The notes: generated by a model from the sequence alone, not told the origin. DNA of 64,000 nt from Sisyra terminalis (GCA_958496175.1 OY292274.1:30605482-30669481); one strand, 5' to 3'. Shown: positions 10,891 to 22,455, counted from the stretch's first letter. Program-made: numbers and translations.

Positions 10891-11102
10891 GATATATATA
10901 TTGATGGTAATGAAATATGACAAAAAATTGCTTCCATAATGCTTTTCTGCAGAATATATAATTGCTCCAGGTTGCAATCATTGGTTCAAAAAAAGGAGAT
11001 TATAAAAAGTTTGTTAGGGAAACCGCCCTCACTCTCATTTTCCCCACCGCACTTCTAAACAACCATAAAAACAGTTGTGAATATACTGGGTTATGTTGAG
11101 CT

Positions 11103-11520
11103 GGTGGAAAAGTAAAATTGCTACAATTGGTCCCATCACCAGATCCGTTACGCTCATTAGATTATAGGCTAGGAAATGATTCTAAAAATTTCTGGACCAA
11201 AACTCAAAAATATAACAGTTGATTACAAACAACGTCGTTTGGGGCAACGCATATTGTGCTGGATAAATTCATGTCTCCCTTCAAGGTATAATTCCATAAT
11301 AATTTTTGGATAACATTTAAATTAATTTTTACTTTTCAAATAATTTAAGAAAATCTTTGCAGATACAAGAACAAATTTATCACTTACTGGAAGCGCTGTT
11401 ACCACTACTAGATATCCACTACTAGATCATCAAATCTTGCAAATGTATTTTATGAGCAATACAGATACAGAAATTGATAGGCGTTGTATTCATAATCCGT
11501 AAACATAAACAATAAAACGA
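11103..11520 (+). pseudogene. Helitron Rep (Helitron-like N domain) relic
   Basis: One frame from 11103 to 11285 reads LVPSPDPLRSLDYRLGNDSKNFW and QTTSFGATHIV, resembling the N-terminal Helitron-like domain; one TGA sits at 11220. At 11285 the frame reaches SPFK followed by GT. A 77-base gap ends in TTTGCAG and the frame resumes as IQEQIYHLLEALLPLLD (family: FKIQGQIYHLIGSLLP). A 14-bp tandem duplication (11414-11427) then shifts the frame, after which NTDTEIDRRCIHNP ends at a stop at 11500. Only this piece of Rep is left; the HUH/two-tyrosine catalytic part is absent. The strand is the same as that of the element ends. Confidence 0.8.
11286..11362 (+). other. intron-like gap in Helitron Rep
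   Basis: 77 bases bounded by AAG|GTATAA and CTTTGCAG|ATA, with an AT-rich interior containing stops and a pyrimidine-containing 3' end. Removing it joins FMSPFK to IQEQIYHLL in phase 0, exactly as the Helitron domain requires. A random insertion would not be expected to have perfect splice signals at both ends. Confidence 0.7.
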
Positions 11521-11534
11521 ATCATTGTCCAAAA

Positions 11535-12790
11535 ACTACGGAGGTATCTGAAAATGCAGAAAATTGTAGTCGATTAAAGTCACACGACACGTCGTTCGGA
11601 AAATTAGGATATGTGGAATCAAAATGTCTTCTGCTTTGTATTTTCAATTCAATTTGTAACTTCGATAAGGTTGCTCATTAATTTTTTCACCGCAAGTCGG
11701 GTGTTATGACTAAAACGTGGTTGATTTATATATTCCACAACATAAGGATTACTGATCCAATTTTTAATTGGATTCTGAGGCGGTAACCCGGAGAATTTCA
11801 GCGAATTTAAAAATTCTATCCATAATTGAAAACATCATCTTTATTAGTAACGCAATCAACCGAATTGCAGGTCTCCAATTCGCCAGTTTTCTTATTTTGA
11901 ATCTGAACTATCTATTTCATTAATATCATTTTCGTTGACAACGTTTTTTGGGGTTAATATAACACGTTCTCTCAACCAAACATGATTTTTGTAATTTGTA
12001 ACCAAGTTTGGGAACACCCTCTCGATGAGTTCGGTCTTTGATTTAGTAAAGTGAAAAAATTGGTAAAGAATGTTATGTATGCAGGTAATGTGTCAACAGA
12101 AATTTTGCCATTACTAATATCGAGAAATTGTTTGGAAAACACTTTTCTAAATTAGTTATTCTGCAATTCGAATTACATTTTCGAGTTTAATTTGATTGTT
12201 TTTAAATATTTCCATACAGTGGACGACTTCAGACATTAAGGATCGACTGTTGTCGATAAAATAAATGCTTGCTTTAAATTATCAAATATCTGGTACCATA
12301 TAAATAAACTTCAGATGGAAGAAAACAAGAAAATTGTATTGCTGAACGATCCTTCTGCTGATGATTTCTCCAAGAAATTAATAAATAGCCGTGTTCATTG
12401 TTTGAATTTTTATTCAAATTTAGTTTACTAAAACATTATTCAGCGGTTTTGTGAAAAAGCTAGCAATTATGTAAAAAAATTTGAATGAGACGAAATCCCA
12501 AAAATTCAAAGGAAATGAAATCAATACGCTCGATTCGTTAACAGGAACATGGTTATTACCGATATTCAACATTTGCTTGGGAAATTTTTCAGCAGATTGA
12601 TCATTCCACAACGCATGCCTTATGTCTCCAACTGAAATTTCTTCACATTGTGCCACAGATTTTATGATTTTAAGCAAGTATTTATTTTATTGGTAGAATT
12701 CCATCTTGGAATACTTGGCACTGTTTGGGGGAAATCACCAACAATAAAATCATTGCGCTTTCAAAACATATTGAGTCAATGCGAAGATAG
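11535..12790 (-). pseudogene. Helitron PIF1-like helicase relic
   Basis: On the minus strand, pieces of a Helitron helicase follow in the correct order but in changing frames. GDFPQTVPSIPRWNS lies near 12740-12700 (helicase motif III region). EKFPKQMLNIGNNHVPVNES lies near 12590-12530. TELIERVFPNLVTNYKNHVW and LRERVILTPKNVV lie near 12020-11935. TRLAVKKLMSNLIEVT lies near 11705-11655. DVSCDFNRLQFSAF lies near 11590-11545. Stops and frameshifts are many, and the Walker A part and the C-terminal end are not found. The strand is opposite to the Rep relic, which ends within about 20 bases of this one, so the helicase half has been inverted relative to Rep. Confidence 0.88.
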
Positions 12791-13320
12791 ATCTTTCAAT
12801 AACTATCGTTATATGCCTTTAAGAAAGAGTTACAGACAGTATGAAATTGACAGTATTGACATCAAAGTGTGGGTCACGTGAACTGCCAACTACGGAAAAT
12901 TCCAAGTCTAATTATTTAAAAACTGATTTTATTCATATTTTTCCGTGTATTATTAAGATATGTTAATAGTTAATAGTTAATAATAGTTAATAGTTACTCT
13001 GCTATTTGGAGCAATGGTGAATTGAACTAATCATTAATCATCAAAATCAGTCCAGTAATTTTTTAGTTAAAATATGATCTAAATAACCTGACTTTATTTA
13101 GTATATTTAAGATATTTGATTTGACAAATCGTATGTCAATGTAATAGCAACGTACTTCAATGAGAAGAATCAATCTGAGGGCAATGCATGCACCAAAATT
13201 CATAGCTTCAATAAATTAAATGAATGGTTGACATGCCATTGAATTAACTAATTTTTGTTTTTTATTAATAATTTTTACTAAAATATTCGTTCATAAAAAA
13301 CAGTACGTTCAATTCCTGTT

Positions 13321-13350
13321 AGGTACTACGAAGTTTGCCGGGTCAGCTAG
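13321..13350 (+). other. Helitron 3' terminus
   Basis: Ends CAGCTAG followed by T at 13351, matching the CTRR|T signature. Upstream, GGTACTACGAAGTTTGCC can form a short stem. The same end, diverged, is found on the minus strand at 44426 (GATCAGCTAG) and 43698 (GATCAGTTAG). Confidence 0.65.
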
Positions 13351-14360
13351 TAATCGTATAAGAAAAGGGTTATTTTGATACCAAAATTGGAATAGGAGTT
13401 TCGATTTCTAATGAGATTTGGAATACATTACTTTTGAATGGAACCCCAAAAATAAATATGAAATAGCTTAGGAATTGCTTTGATTACTCTGAGTATAGTG
13501 GTCGTTTGTATTTAACAGTAGGAAACCAAATCGATTGTTAACTCATTTTTGAGTTGATGACTATAACACTATTACTCTATGACTCTGTAACACACATGTA
13601 ACAGTGATGGTTAATCTATGACTCGTGAGTCAGACATTGGCTTATGCATACTTTTTAATTGACCCACGATGGCTAGGCAACCATTTGTTTGTTATGTTTG
13701 TTGAAAAAGACTTCCGTCGCACTTGTGGCACTTGTATCGCCTCCTTTCTGTTTTACCTTGTGTAGCGCTAATAGGCGCCATGCACAATAGTGACCCACGA
13801 GCTAATACTAAAAAAAATACAAACAAAATTTGACCCATGCCTCATAAATATTCGCTATCTCTGCTATATAATCTGCTTTATTTTGTTGAATAGTGATACA
13901 TTGTGTGTACGAACGTAGACTTATAAAAGCACAAGCCTCAATAACTATAAATAGAAGAAAGCTGAAACTCCATGTTTAGAATTGGGACCATAGTTGGCAC
14001 CTTATTGTGCACCACATTAATATTTTAATTAAAAACGACTAACCAAAATTCGAATGTTTAAAAAAGCAAATTTTAAATAGATGTAAGACTGACTTATGCT
14101 AAAAGTACCTATGATAGCGAGGAGAATACGTTAGTGTAGAATTTTTGATGGATCAATTACTCATTCAAGCATAAGGAAACTGTATATTTTTTTAAAAAAA
14201 AAATAAGTTTTTTGTTATGAAAACTTTCGTTTAAAATATTGTAATTAAGGTACAAATTATAAAAGAATGGCAATGTTTATAATAAATCAGTGATAACAAA
14301 GTATTTACATTTTTAATTAAATAAGTTGGTTAATTTGCAAATCACATTTATGAAACTATA
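13351..14360. other. AT-rich non-coding DNA
   Basis: No supported gene. A more complex patch at 13650-13810 (cacgatggctaggcaacc and onwards) is unassigned. Confidence 0.5.
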
Positions 14361-14674
14361 CACAAACTTTTCCAAACTTTTTGTACTTAGCCCCCCTTTT
14401 TATTATAACATGTTTTATTCTCCTCGAACCTTCATGGCCATCTAATTTCATAAATACTCATCTGGTATTGTAATTTATTTAACGGATTTCAAAATAATAT
14501 ACTACATTATGTGGTTTATTAGAGTGGATTATTAGATGTGGTTATATAACATAAAATATTTATTAGAAGTAAAATTAAATCTAATGAACTTTGAACATAT
14601 GATTCGAGCTGCGCCCCCTTGTAATAATCTCACTCTCTTTTAGAGCGGTGCGCCTTACAGTTTGGAAGCCGCTG
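14361..14674. repeat. hAT-like non-autonomous element (candidate)
   Basis: The right end reads inward (minus strand) as CAGCGGCTTCCAAACTGTAA, typical of hAT terminal repeats, and then passes a GGGGGCGCAGC block. The left end has cacaaacttttccaaactt followed by a C-rich block (agcccccc). The two ends share TTCCAAACT in inverted orientation. No 8-bp target duplication is visible at these limits, so boundaries are tentative. Confidence 0.35.
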
Positions 14675-15775
14675 ATCTAAACAAAATATTTTTTTACATG
14701 AAATACACAACAAAAATATATGCCGAGCTCAGGAAACTATGCACTTCTAGATGGAAATTAGATTAATTAAATTTTCTATCAGAGATTTACTTACAAGTTC
14801 AAAAATTTTATATTTTATTAACACTTATAAAGTTCCATATCTAATTATATTCGCGGTTTAATGTTCACCGTAGAAACTTACTAGTAAGAAAGAATAAGAT
14901 GCCATGAAGGATAGAGTTTAGATCGTATTTAAATTCGTCTGCAAAAAAATAGAAGAACGGGCGTGAAAACTTATGCACACTTGATAAAATATAAAAGTGT
15001 TCAGTATGATTATATTAAAATTGTAATTTACGATATACCATTTTAATTAAAAAAAAAAAACAATTATTCGGTATAATTGAAATATTGATTTTCAAAGAAA
15101 ACAGTTATAGCATTATAAGGAATACTCAAAATTCTCGGGATTCCTTACTCTCGCATTCAGATAGGTAATTCAATTGGAAAGAATAAATAATTTTTCTGAA
15201 TATAAAAAAAAATATAATTATTTTTAACTGAGCGAAAATGTCAAAGAGAAATCCGCAAATTAACATAGAACGATAAGAGAATGAAATAGGAATAATAATA
15301 ATTATTACAGAAACACAGCCATTTTCAGAGCGGCTTTAAAGATTAAAACATACACGTGTACATTTTGAATTTGAAGTGGGCACTGCGACTCCGTTAATTA
15401 CATGGTCGGTCATGGATTTTCATTGGACTCACCCTACATCCACCCATCTTCGACTACGACCGACTACATATTTACATGCGGTCGACATACGACGTGACGT
15501 GTTATAATTTTTGCAACACGAAATTGTTCAAGTGATGTGTCGTGTCGGTGCAAATGCCTTTGGTCTTAGAAATAATCTTGAGATCGTTACATGAACAAAC
15601 ACAAATTAAATATTAATGACCTATAAAACTAAGAGCTGAAGAATCTTTCAATGTGTGCAAACACTATTTTAATAGAACACAAACTTAAACACCTACTTCT
15701 GATTTATACAGTATACAAAATATATTGTGGTCTAATTGGTCTAATTGATGAAATATAATTTACAAAACGAAATTC
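14675..15775. other. AT-rich non-coding DNA with one GC-richer patch
   Basis: No supported gene. The segment 15365-15560 is visibly less AT-rich, with repeated cgac/cgtc words, and could be regulatory. Confidence 0.5.
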
Positions 15776-16683
15776 TTAGGTGTATCGGAAAGTAATTTCG
15801 TTTTTAAACCTATAGTCATCAATTGCCATTTATCTGCTTGTAAGTTATTTCAAAGTGGTACTAAAGACATTTTATGATTAGAGTAATTTATCAACTTAAT
15901 AAAAAGTACAAAATATTTTTTAATTCGAAATCTATATTGAAATGGTAAGACCAAAAACCCGAATGAATATAAATTCAGTATTGTATGCTCTTCGAGTTTC
16001 ACAGGATAGCGGCGTAAAGTTGTTATTAAAAACATTTTCAATGTTTACCTAAATGCATTAGATGTTCATTTATGCCAAATGAGTTTTTTTAAGTTCATTA
16101 TTAATAGTTTTCATTTTTCCAACTGGTACTAACGAAATATGACAAAAAATTTAACCAATAAAAAGTGAAGGGAGTAAATGATGCCAAATGTATGCCAGAA
16201 AGTGGAAGAGCTGCCAAATAATCCTAATCAATCTTAATTGGCCGACTAAATACACAAAAATGTGCAAAAAAAATTAACAGATAGCATTCTTTGCTACCAC
16301 GGTAATGCAAGACCCTTTGCAGAAGAAAAGCCTTAGAAAAAATTAATTAATTAATGGGGAGGTGATATTACCGTTCCTATTATAATCGTCCAAAGTTTTC
16401 ATCGGATTTCTATTTATTTTAATCATTACTACACTTACTAAGTGGTAAAGAAATTGAAAGCTTAGGTCAGCTTAGGTGATGATCAAAATGTAATTTTTTG
16501 ATATTTTCTTTAGTAATCAATTGCTTTATACTAATTTGACATTAAAAGTTTGCACACTAGATGCCAAAATGTTGATACTATTAGGGCTGATTATATCATT
16601 AAATTAAAATCAAAAGTTTAACAAAATTTTGTGTTTTCATTGTATATTACGAAAACGAAATTACTTTCCAGAACACTTTCTAA
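15776..16683 (+). mobile_element. degraded mariner-type transposon
   Basis: Ends are inverted: left TTAGGTGTATCGGAAAGTAA, right (minus strand) TTAGAAAGTGTTCTGGAAAG followed by TAATTTCG in both. The roughly 0.9-kb interior carries remains of a mariner transposase on the plus strand, listed separately. Target TA is plausible but not clean. Confidence 0.7.
16265..16485 (+). pseudogene. mariner transposase C-terminal relic
   Basis: One frame reads ILCYHGNARPFAEEKP (mariner: LLHDNARPH), with the second catalytic Asp replaced by Gly. After a stop, another frame reads KFSSDFYLF*SLLHLLSGKE and IESLGQLR, matching the mariner SPDLAPSDFxLF...LxGKxFxSxEDVR region; the third Asp (SDF) is still present. 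The upstream region with the first Asp is not recognisable. It is clearly inactive. Confidence 0.7.
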
Positions 16684-16684
16684 T

Positions 16685-16917
16685 AACATAAATTTGAACG
16701 AAAGTTCAAACAAATGTAATTTTAACGTATCGCTCAGATACGTATTTCGATTGCCAAGTAAATATTTCAGAAGTTATCAAGTAGTAATTGATCACTGATC
16801 GCTTCGTGACTGCTATGTGAGTCATTGATGACTAAGGAAGATTACTTGTCAATTAAAATACGTATCTGGGTAATACGTCAAAAATATATTGTTTGAACTT
16901 TTGTTCAAATTTATGTT
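16685..16917. repeat. inverted-repeat MITE
   Basis: 233 bp with arms of about 80 bp: aacataaatttgaacgaaag on the left matches the reverse complement of the right end with few changes, continuing through ...cagatacgtatt. The centre has palindromic words (gtagtaattgatcactgatc). It lies directly beside the mariner relic. No coding content. Confidence 0.8.
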
Positions 16918-19900
16918 TATAATTTACTATTGTAAGTGAATTATATTATATAGATAAGACCACAATATATTTTATATACCTATTGAATAAACAGAATAAT
17001 TGTTGGGAGTCAGCAAAAAAATCTAATTTAACCAACTTCTGATTTAAAGCTTTTTTTAATTTGAAATTCAATAACAAAGAATTTCATGCTTAGTTTTGCA
17101 TCTATAGATATCCACATATTTTTAAATCAATATAATACAAATTCCATCGAAAAATCTATAATACGTCTTCAATAATTAATTCAGTTTAATTTATTGTCTT
17201 GTTCCTTTGTTTCCAAAGACAATAAGTGAATGGTCGTGCTATGCAGTTTTACCTTTTTAATTAAATTTAGCTCCTTTATAGAAATTCAAATGCCTTGGTG
17301 GATGGAAGTTTTAGGCTGCATTGCATTTAAAATTTCGCACTTTCTTTATAACGACTCAACTCTCATTTCTCATTAATTATATCTGAAAAAAGCTGTAATT
17401 TTTTCTTACTTGAACTTTCAAAAAAAAAGTTATTTACCAGTATTAAAGTGAAGCTTTAGATATAAAAGATAATGAGAAGGATGAAATTCGCAGTACGTAG
17501 TGTTTGGATGTACAACTTTGGCTTATTGGCACAACGCTTGAGCACACACCATTTTAACATTGACAATCTGGTAATTGGGTGGAATTACCGGTAATAGTAA
17601 ACGCTAGTACAGAACCGGATTTTAATTTTTTTCAACTTTGCTGCAAAGTTTGAAAAAGTTTTTCTGATTTGTACACCTATTGATTGCATTGGTTTAAATG
17701 GAGCATATCAATATGTGAGTTTCTTATCCATTTAGGTACATTTTCCTGTAGAGTTCGTTATATTCATTAAAATCGTTTTGGTGCAGCCCTGAATTAGTTT
17801 GTAGGAATTGTTTCGGTTGCTGATTAACGAGGGGTTGTTTGCGGACAGTTCAGCATGGTGGTTGTTGATGATGAGGGACTAAGAGATACGAGGGTGACCA
17901 AAGCTCCTTGTGTCACGCATATTTATATAGAATGAAACACTGAATAAAAGCCCCGTTTTTTTATCAAGATTTTAATCATCCAACAATAAAAAAGTAACCG
18001 TATTATCATTTAAATGTTATCTTTTTATTAAATTATATTACTTTTATAGTACATCGTAAGTAAATCCTACAATAACAAAAAAGCATTAATTAAGAATAAA
18101 ATTGAAATTGCGAGAAACAATTGAACTTTTAGATAAAAATAATTAGAATCTTTTAGTGGAAGAAATACGCAAAGGCTCAAGTACTAAAAAACCTTCTTCA
18201 ACCCCCTCATTCCAAGTGTAAAATCAGAATGTGATGTATCGTTGCCAATTTAAGAACTGATTAAAACGAAGATAAATTAATTTTATCGTTCCAAGAAGTA
18301 GCGTGGTAGTCTCGGTAAAGATAGTGCTGGGTTAAAACTTGGCTAAGTATACCAGATTACACAATTGAAACTTGATCCTATGTAAATTGGTAGGCATGAG
18401 AAGTTTTCGCAGTGTTTAGAAACAGTGAGAAAGAATTAAAATGTTTGTGCTTCGATATTTGTTGTCTCCTTTTCATATCGGTGGTTGTATTTAGACGAAA
18501 TTAACTGTCTTGTTCAAGTTGCAAAGGTGTTCTTATTATGAGATAACGTTTAACGATTTTAAACTTTTGCTTTTAGTAAGTTTAAATGGCTGTGTTAAAT
18601 AAATGAGATTGTTTTTTGCCTCGAACACCTATAAAAGAATCGATTTCCGTTTGAAATTCGTTTCATACCAAAATTACTCTACAGGGGTGAAGTTTAATAG
18701 AAATAAATGGAATATTTAGAGATTAGTTTGAGGATTTAAATGGAAAATGACGCAGTTAGATTTGAATTTATTGTATTTATTGTAGATTCAATGCGACTGA
18801 AAGTTTTTATTATTAAAAAAAAAACAATATTAACTATCAGTAGCTGTTGTTGAGAATAAATATAGGATATGCAAGAGAATGATGGTAATATATTCAAAAG
18901 CGTGAAATCGATGGAGTATGTGATAGGCACATTAGAGGTTGTGTAAATCTCATATCATCCAGGTGTGAAGAGTCACATGAGAAAATGCACATTCAGAGAT
19001 ATAATTTTGCCATTTTGTGACACTATGAGCCGCATATATCTAACGTCTAAAAGCACTGATTTGGATTCTGTAAATAATCTCAAGTATATAAATTTCAGAC
19101 TGTCTCTATAATATAAATATTTTATTCAATGCCACGTATAATACGCGATGGATTAGTGACGGAATATAACATTTTTCCTGGAGGTGTAATCCAAATATAT
19201 GTTATACACTTTCATTCAAGTACGTTTGAATGAAATGAGAAAAAGTTTGGTTAATTAAAGTTTCTGGTTATCGGGGAAATATTTCTGAAACTTTTTCCAA
19301 CGTAACATGTCATAATATTGGTTCAAGTTTTACTAATAACTCATTTTAGTCTCGAATCAGTACAAGTAGTTTTTTGCAGGTCATTATTTGGCATCGTCTT
19401 ATTTTTTATTATATTTTTAATTCAATTCACGAATAAATCGGATGTAGTGAAAATTTAGTGACAAAAAAGAAATTAAACGATGCATGACTTAAATTAACAA
19501 AAAAACCGCGAATAAATTCACGAACTGAATTAAAAAACAATGTTAAGAATGAGAAGTTGTCAGATGGTGAAATGTATAAAGCTTCTTGTACCATGTAACC
19601 TACTCGAGTTTGTGTTTTCGAAAGAGAATATTATTCTATCACAATAAGCTTATTAGCTTCGATAATTATTATCGGGTGATAATTGATTTCAATTAGCATA
19701 AACTAAACTTAATTAAATCTTAGTTAGGTACATATAACCCTTTGTAATTATAAGATAGGCAAGCTTAATTTAATCGAATTTCACAATGGCCACAATAGAG
19801 CAGATAAGTGGAGGATGCGTAGATAGTGGCTACATCAAAGAGATTGATGTTCAATTTTTAAAATGGAGCAAATATAACAGTAATAATCAAAAAGCAATTT

Positions 19901-20760
19901 TGTTGTAAAAGTGCCTACAGGTTATGGCTCTAGCGGTTGCTAATAATTTCGGTGTAAATGTTGAGTGTTCGAATTCGATATGAGATATGGTGTTACCGTT
20001 GTATTGGCAGATAGAGCAGAGAGCGCATTGGTAGAATCTCATAAATTATGTAATCACAGATAAAGTGCTGTTACATTGAAGCACTATATTCACTATTCGT
20101 TCGAGCCGCTATGCCAAATGGCCGGTTCTCACCAGTATTACATAACACAATACTTTACTCGTGTCGCACATTCGTACACTTAATTTATTCATTTGACATA
20201 GCCGCTAATTTTTAAATCAGAATTGATACCTAGTTACTGTTTTTGCTGGTAGCACGTTTCTTTATTGATCGCTAATTCTTTACAAAAAAAAAAAAAAAAA
20301 ATACGGAATATGTTTCACTTAATAAAGTTTAGATTAGCACTTGTAGTTATTCATACTATCTGCCTCACGATATTATAATTTCACCTCGGTAATGGGGTTG
20401 AAATTCCACAGAGTTTGTACACTAAAATATACATTCTAAAGTTACACGTTTACTTGCTTATTGTAAACTTGTAGAACTAAATGTTAAGTCATAAATATCA
20501 ATAAATTAATGCTGACGACATTGCTGGTTGTGGTTTTATGTTGTTATTTATAATTGTCTTCTTAACATTTGTAGAATGTGAAATAAACGTCGCATAAGAA
20601 CAATTCAACAAATTACAAATGATACAATTAAAGTTTCATATAAATCTAAGGAAAGTGCAAATTTTTCTAATAACATGCTAAAATCGATATGTACTTGTAT
20701 TGAATACTAAAATCGTGGCGTAAACTGAAATTGTATGCAACTGTGATTTGCATTATCGAA
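16918..20760. other. AT-rich non-coding DNA
   Basis: No supported gene. A short inverted match (aaatatattgtggtct) links 15715-15735 with about 16960-16980, outside the mariner. At 19920-19985, tggctctagcggttgc followed by tgttcgaattcg resembles tRNA-type boxes A and B; this is too weak to call. A run of about 19 A residues lies at 20284-20302. Confidence 0.5.
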
Positions 20761-21060
20761 TAATACGAATTGATGCAGACCAATGCATTCACGTGAGATG
20801 GCGAGCGACGAGGGGTACATCATGCTGATTTCAGACAGCGGACCTCGGCTATTTAAATAGATTCCTTAGTGACCTCCAGGAGGTGGTGCAAGCGACAGTG
20901 ACGGTCGTAACTCATTGCAACTCCGGCCGCGTTCTTTAACAACTCACCCTTACGTAGCACTGTGCCACCTCATCGGCAGATAGGTACACCACCCAATTCA
21001 ATTATACAAGCCAAATCCAATAAAAGCCACTTCGATTTCCACCCTGCATACCTATTGTCG
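20761..21060. other. GC-richer island, possible regulatory DNA
   Basis: About 300 bases of complex, GC-richer sequence in an otherwise AT-rich desert (for example gcgagcgacgagggg, ctccaggaggtggtgcaagc, ctccggccgcgttc). No long frame spans it and no TE similarity is seen. Conserved non-coding or promoter DNA is the simplest guess; an unannotated exon is possible. Confidence 0.3.
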
Positions 21061-21343
21061 CTTTCAAACCACCATTTGAACGGAATTTCTCTCTTACACA
21101 CATAAAATACATTTTCTACCAAATCAACATTATTATTATTGTTTCGTTTTACAAATTATACCTACATAAAAAGTTATAGGTAGCAATGTGTGTCATAATT
21201 TAAAACTAAATGAACAAAAACTCAATGTACCTTTTATTTTAATTTTTTTATTAGAAAATTGTATGTGAATGCAATAAGTATTTTCTCAATAAATGTTTGG
21301 CTAACCTTACTTACATCGAATTTTAAGAAGTATATATTTAACC

Positions 21344-22455
21344 AGAGCTGTCAGAAAAAAGAATCTTAGGTACTTTGAAGTTACTTATTTACTATAAGTA
21401 TATAAGTCACTGTATCTTAAATTCTTTACTTTTAAGCAAAAAATAACTTATCTTAGATTCGTTTTAAAAAGAACTGTACTTTGTAACATAAAAAATATCT
21501 TAAATATTTTTCGTAATCTAAGGTACTCTTTTACAAAAAGTTACTAAAAATAATGTTTATATATTATGCAAGACATGCAATAAAGAATAAAATGGTGTAC
21601 CCTAGTTGTACAAAAAAAAGTTTATTTTTTAGTTTTTTTGTTTTAGCAAATTTTAACTGCTTTATTTTTATTTTAGTCAAATTATTTCTAGGAATATTAT
21701 GATGTTTTTATTTATTTTTCTATTTCATTTCAAGTCCGAGCTGTCCGAAAAAAGTATTTCAGTTACATTAAAGTATCTAAGATACTTTAATTTAGTTCCT
21801 TTATTTCTTTAAAATGAACTTTTTCTAAAATTATTAAAAGTAAAAAATACATTATCTGGTTACCTAATAACTTTACGAAAACGTTACGAAACTTAATACA
21901 TATATAGTATAAAAAGTAACTAAAAAATATATTTTTAAGTATCTGAAAAACTAATTTAGGATAAGTATGTAAGTTCCTTTTTTAAGATTAACTAAATACC
22001 TAAAGTAACTTCATAATACTTTTTAAAAAAGTAACTTATTTAGTATCAAGATACTTTCCCAAAGTATATTTTTCAGCATTCTTTAAAGATTTATTTTGTT
22101 AAGTACTATAAAATTCATTCTATGATATAACACTTCTATTAATTTTCTATCTATTTTTAAGGGTGTTTTGTGTAAAACGACTTAGACATTTTCCTTTTTC
22201 CTAAAGTATTAAAGAGATGAGATATTAATGAGATAAGAAGTATATTATCTAATTACCGAACAACTTTACTAAAAACGTTACGAAAATAAGTACATACCTA
22301 CGTCCTACATAGTATACAAAGTAACTAAAAAAGTATCTTAAAAGTAATTTAAGATAAGTATTTAATTTCCTTTTTTAAAAGTAACTAAATATTCAAAGTA
22401 ATGTTAGATACTTTTTCAAAAAGTAGCTTATCTAGTATCTAGGTATTGAGAACTG
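21344..22455. repeat. cluster of MITE-like elements built of AAGTAACT/AGTATCTTA words
   Basis: Copy 2 (about 21737-22079) starts gagctgtccgaaaaaagtat and ends with an inverted, diverged version (reverse complement of atatttttcagcattc). Copy 1 starts at 21344 with agagctgtcagaaaaaagaa and breaks off near 21560. Copy 3 (about 22200-22455) lacks the left end but shares the interior block from aactttac...aaaacgttacgaaa through gtaact...agtatct. The interiors are themselves self-complementary and repetitive. Nothing coding. Confidence 0.65.

Larger units (their letters stand above)
7930..11022. repeat. inverted duplication split by a retrotransposon
   Basis: The stretch 7930-8007 (gaaccaatgattgtgaac... 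through ttgtcat) is the reverse complement of about 10917-10990. The spacer 8008-8060 plus 10887-10916 reads in the same direction as 45745-45830 of the related Helitron. Before the LTR element landed, the locus was therefore a hairpin with an AT-rich loop. Outside the right arm homology ends near 11022, just before the Rep relic. Confidence 0.75.
6693..13350 (+). mobile_element. Helitron-like composite element
   Basis: The left end is A|TCTATTAGTATAAAGAGG. The right end is GCCGGGTCAGCTAG|T at 13350, preceded by a small stem (GGTA/TGCC, with one G-T wobble), as expected of Helitrons, which insert between A and T without target duplication. The first 1.3 kb matches 45.8-47.15 kb in inverted orientation. 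Inside are an inverted duplication (around 7930-8060 against 10890-11020), a later gypsy-type insertion, a Rep-domain relic on the plus strand and a helicase relic on the minus strand. Pairing of this 5' end with this 3' end is inferred; the 5' end at 6046 is the alternative. Confidence 0.6.

Noticed and set aside
10723..10920. 65-codon frame rich in Ile-Tyr
   Set aside because: Runs from LTR into the (AT)n tract; not a gene.
19920..19990. A tRNA or SINE head (tggctctagcggttgc plus tgttcgaattcg)
   Set aside because: Box B is off consensus and no second copy was seen.
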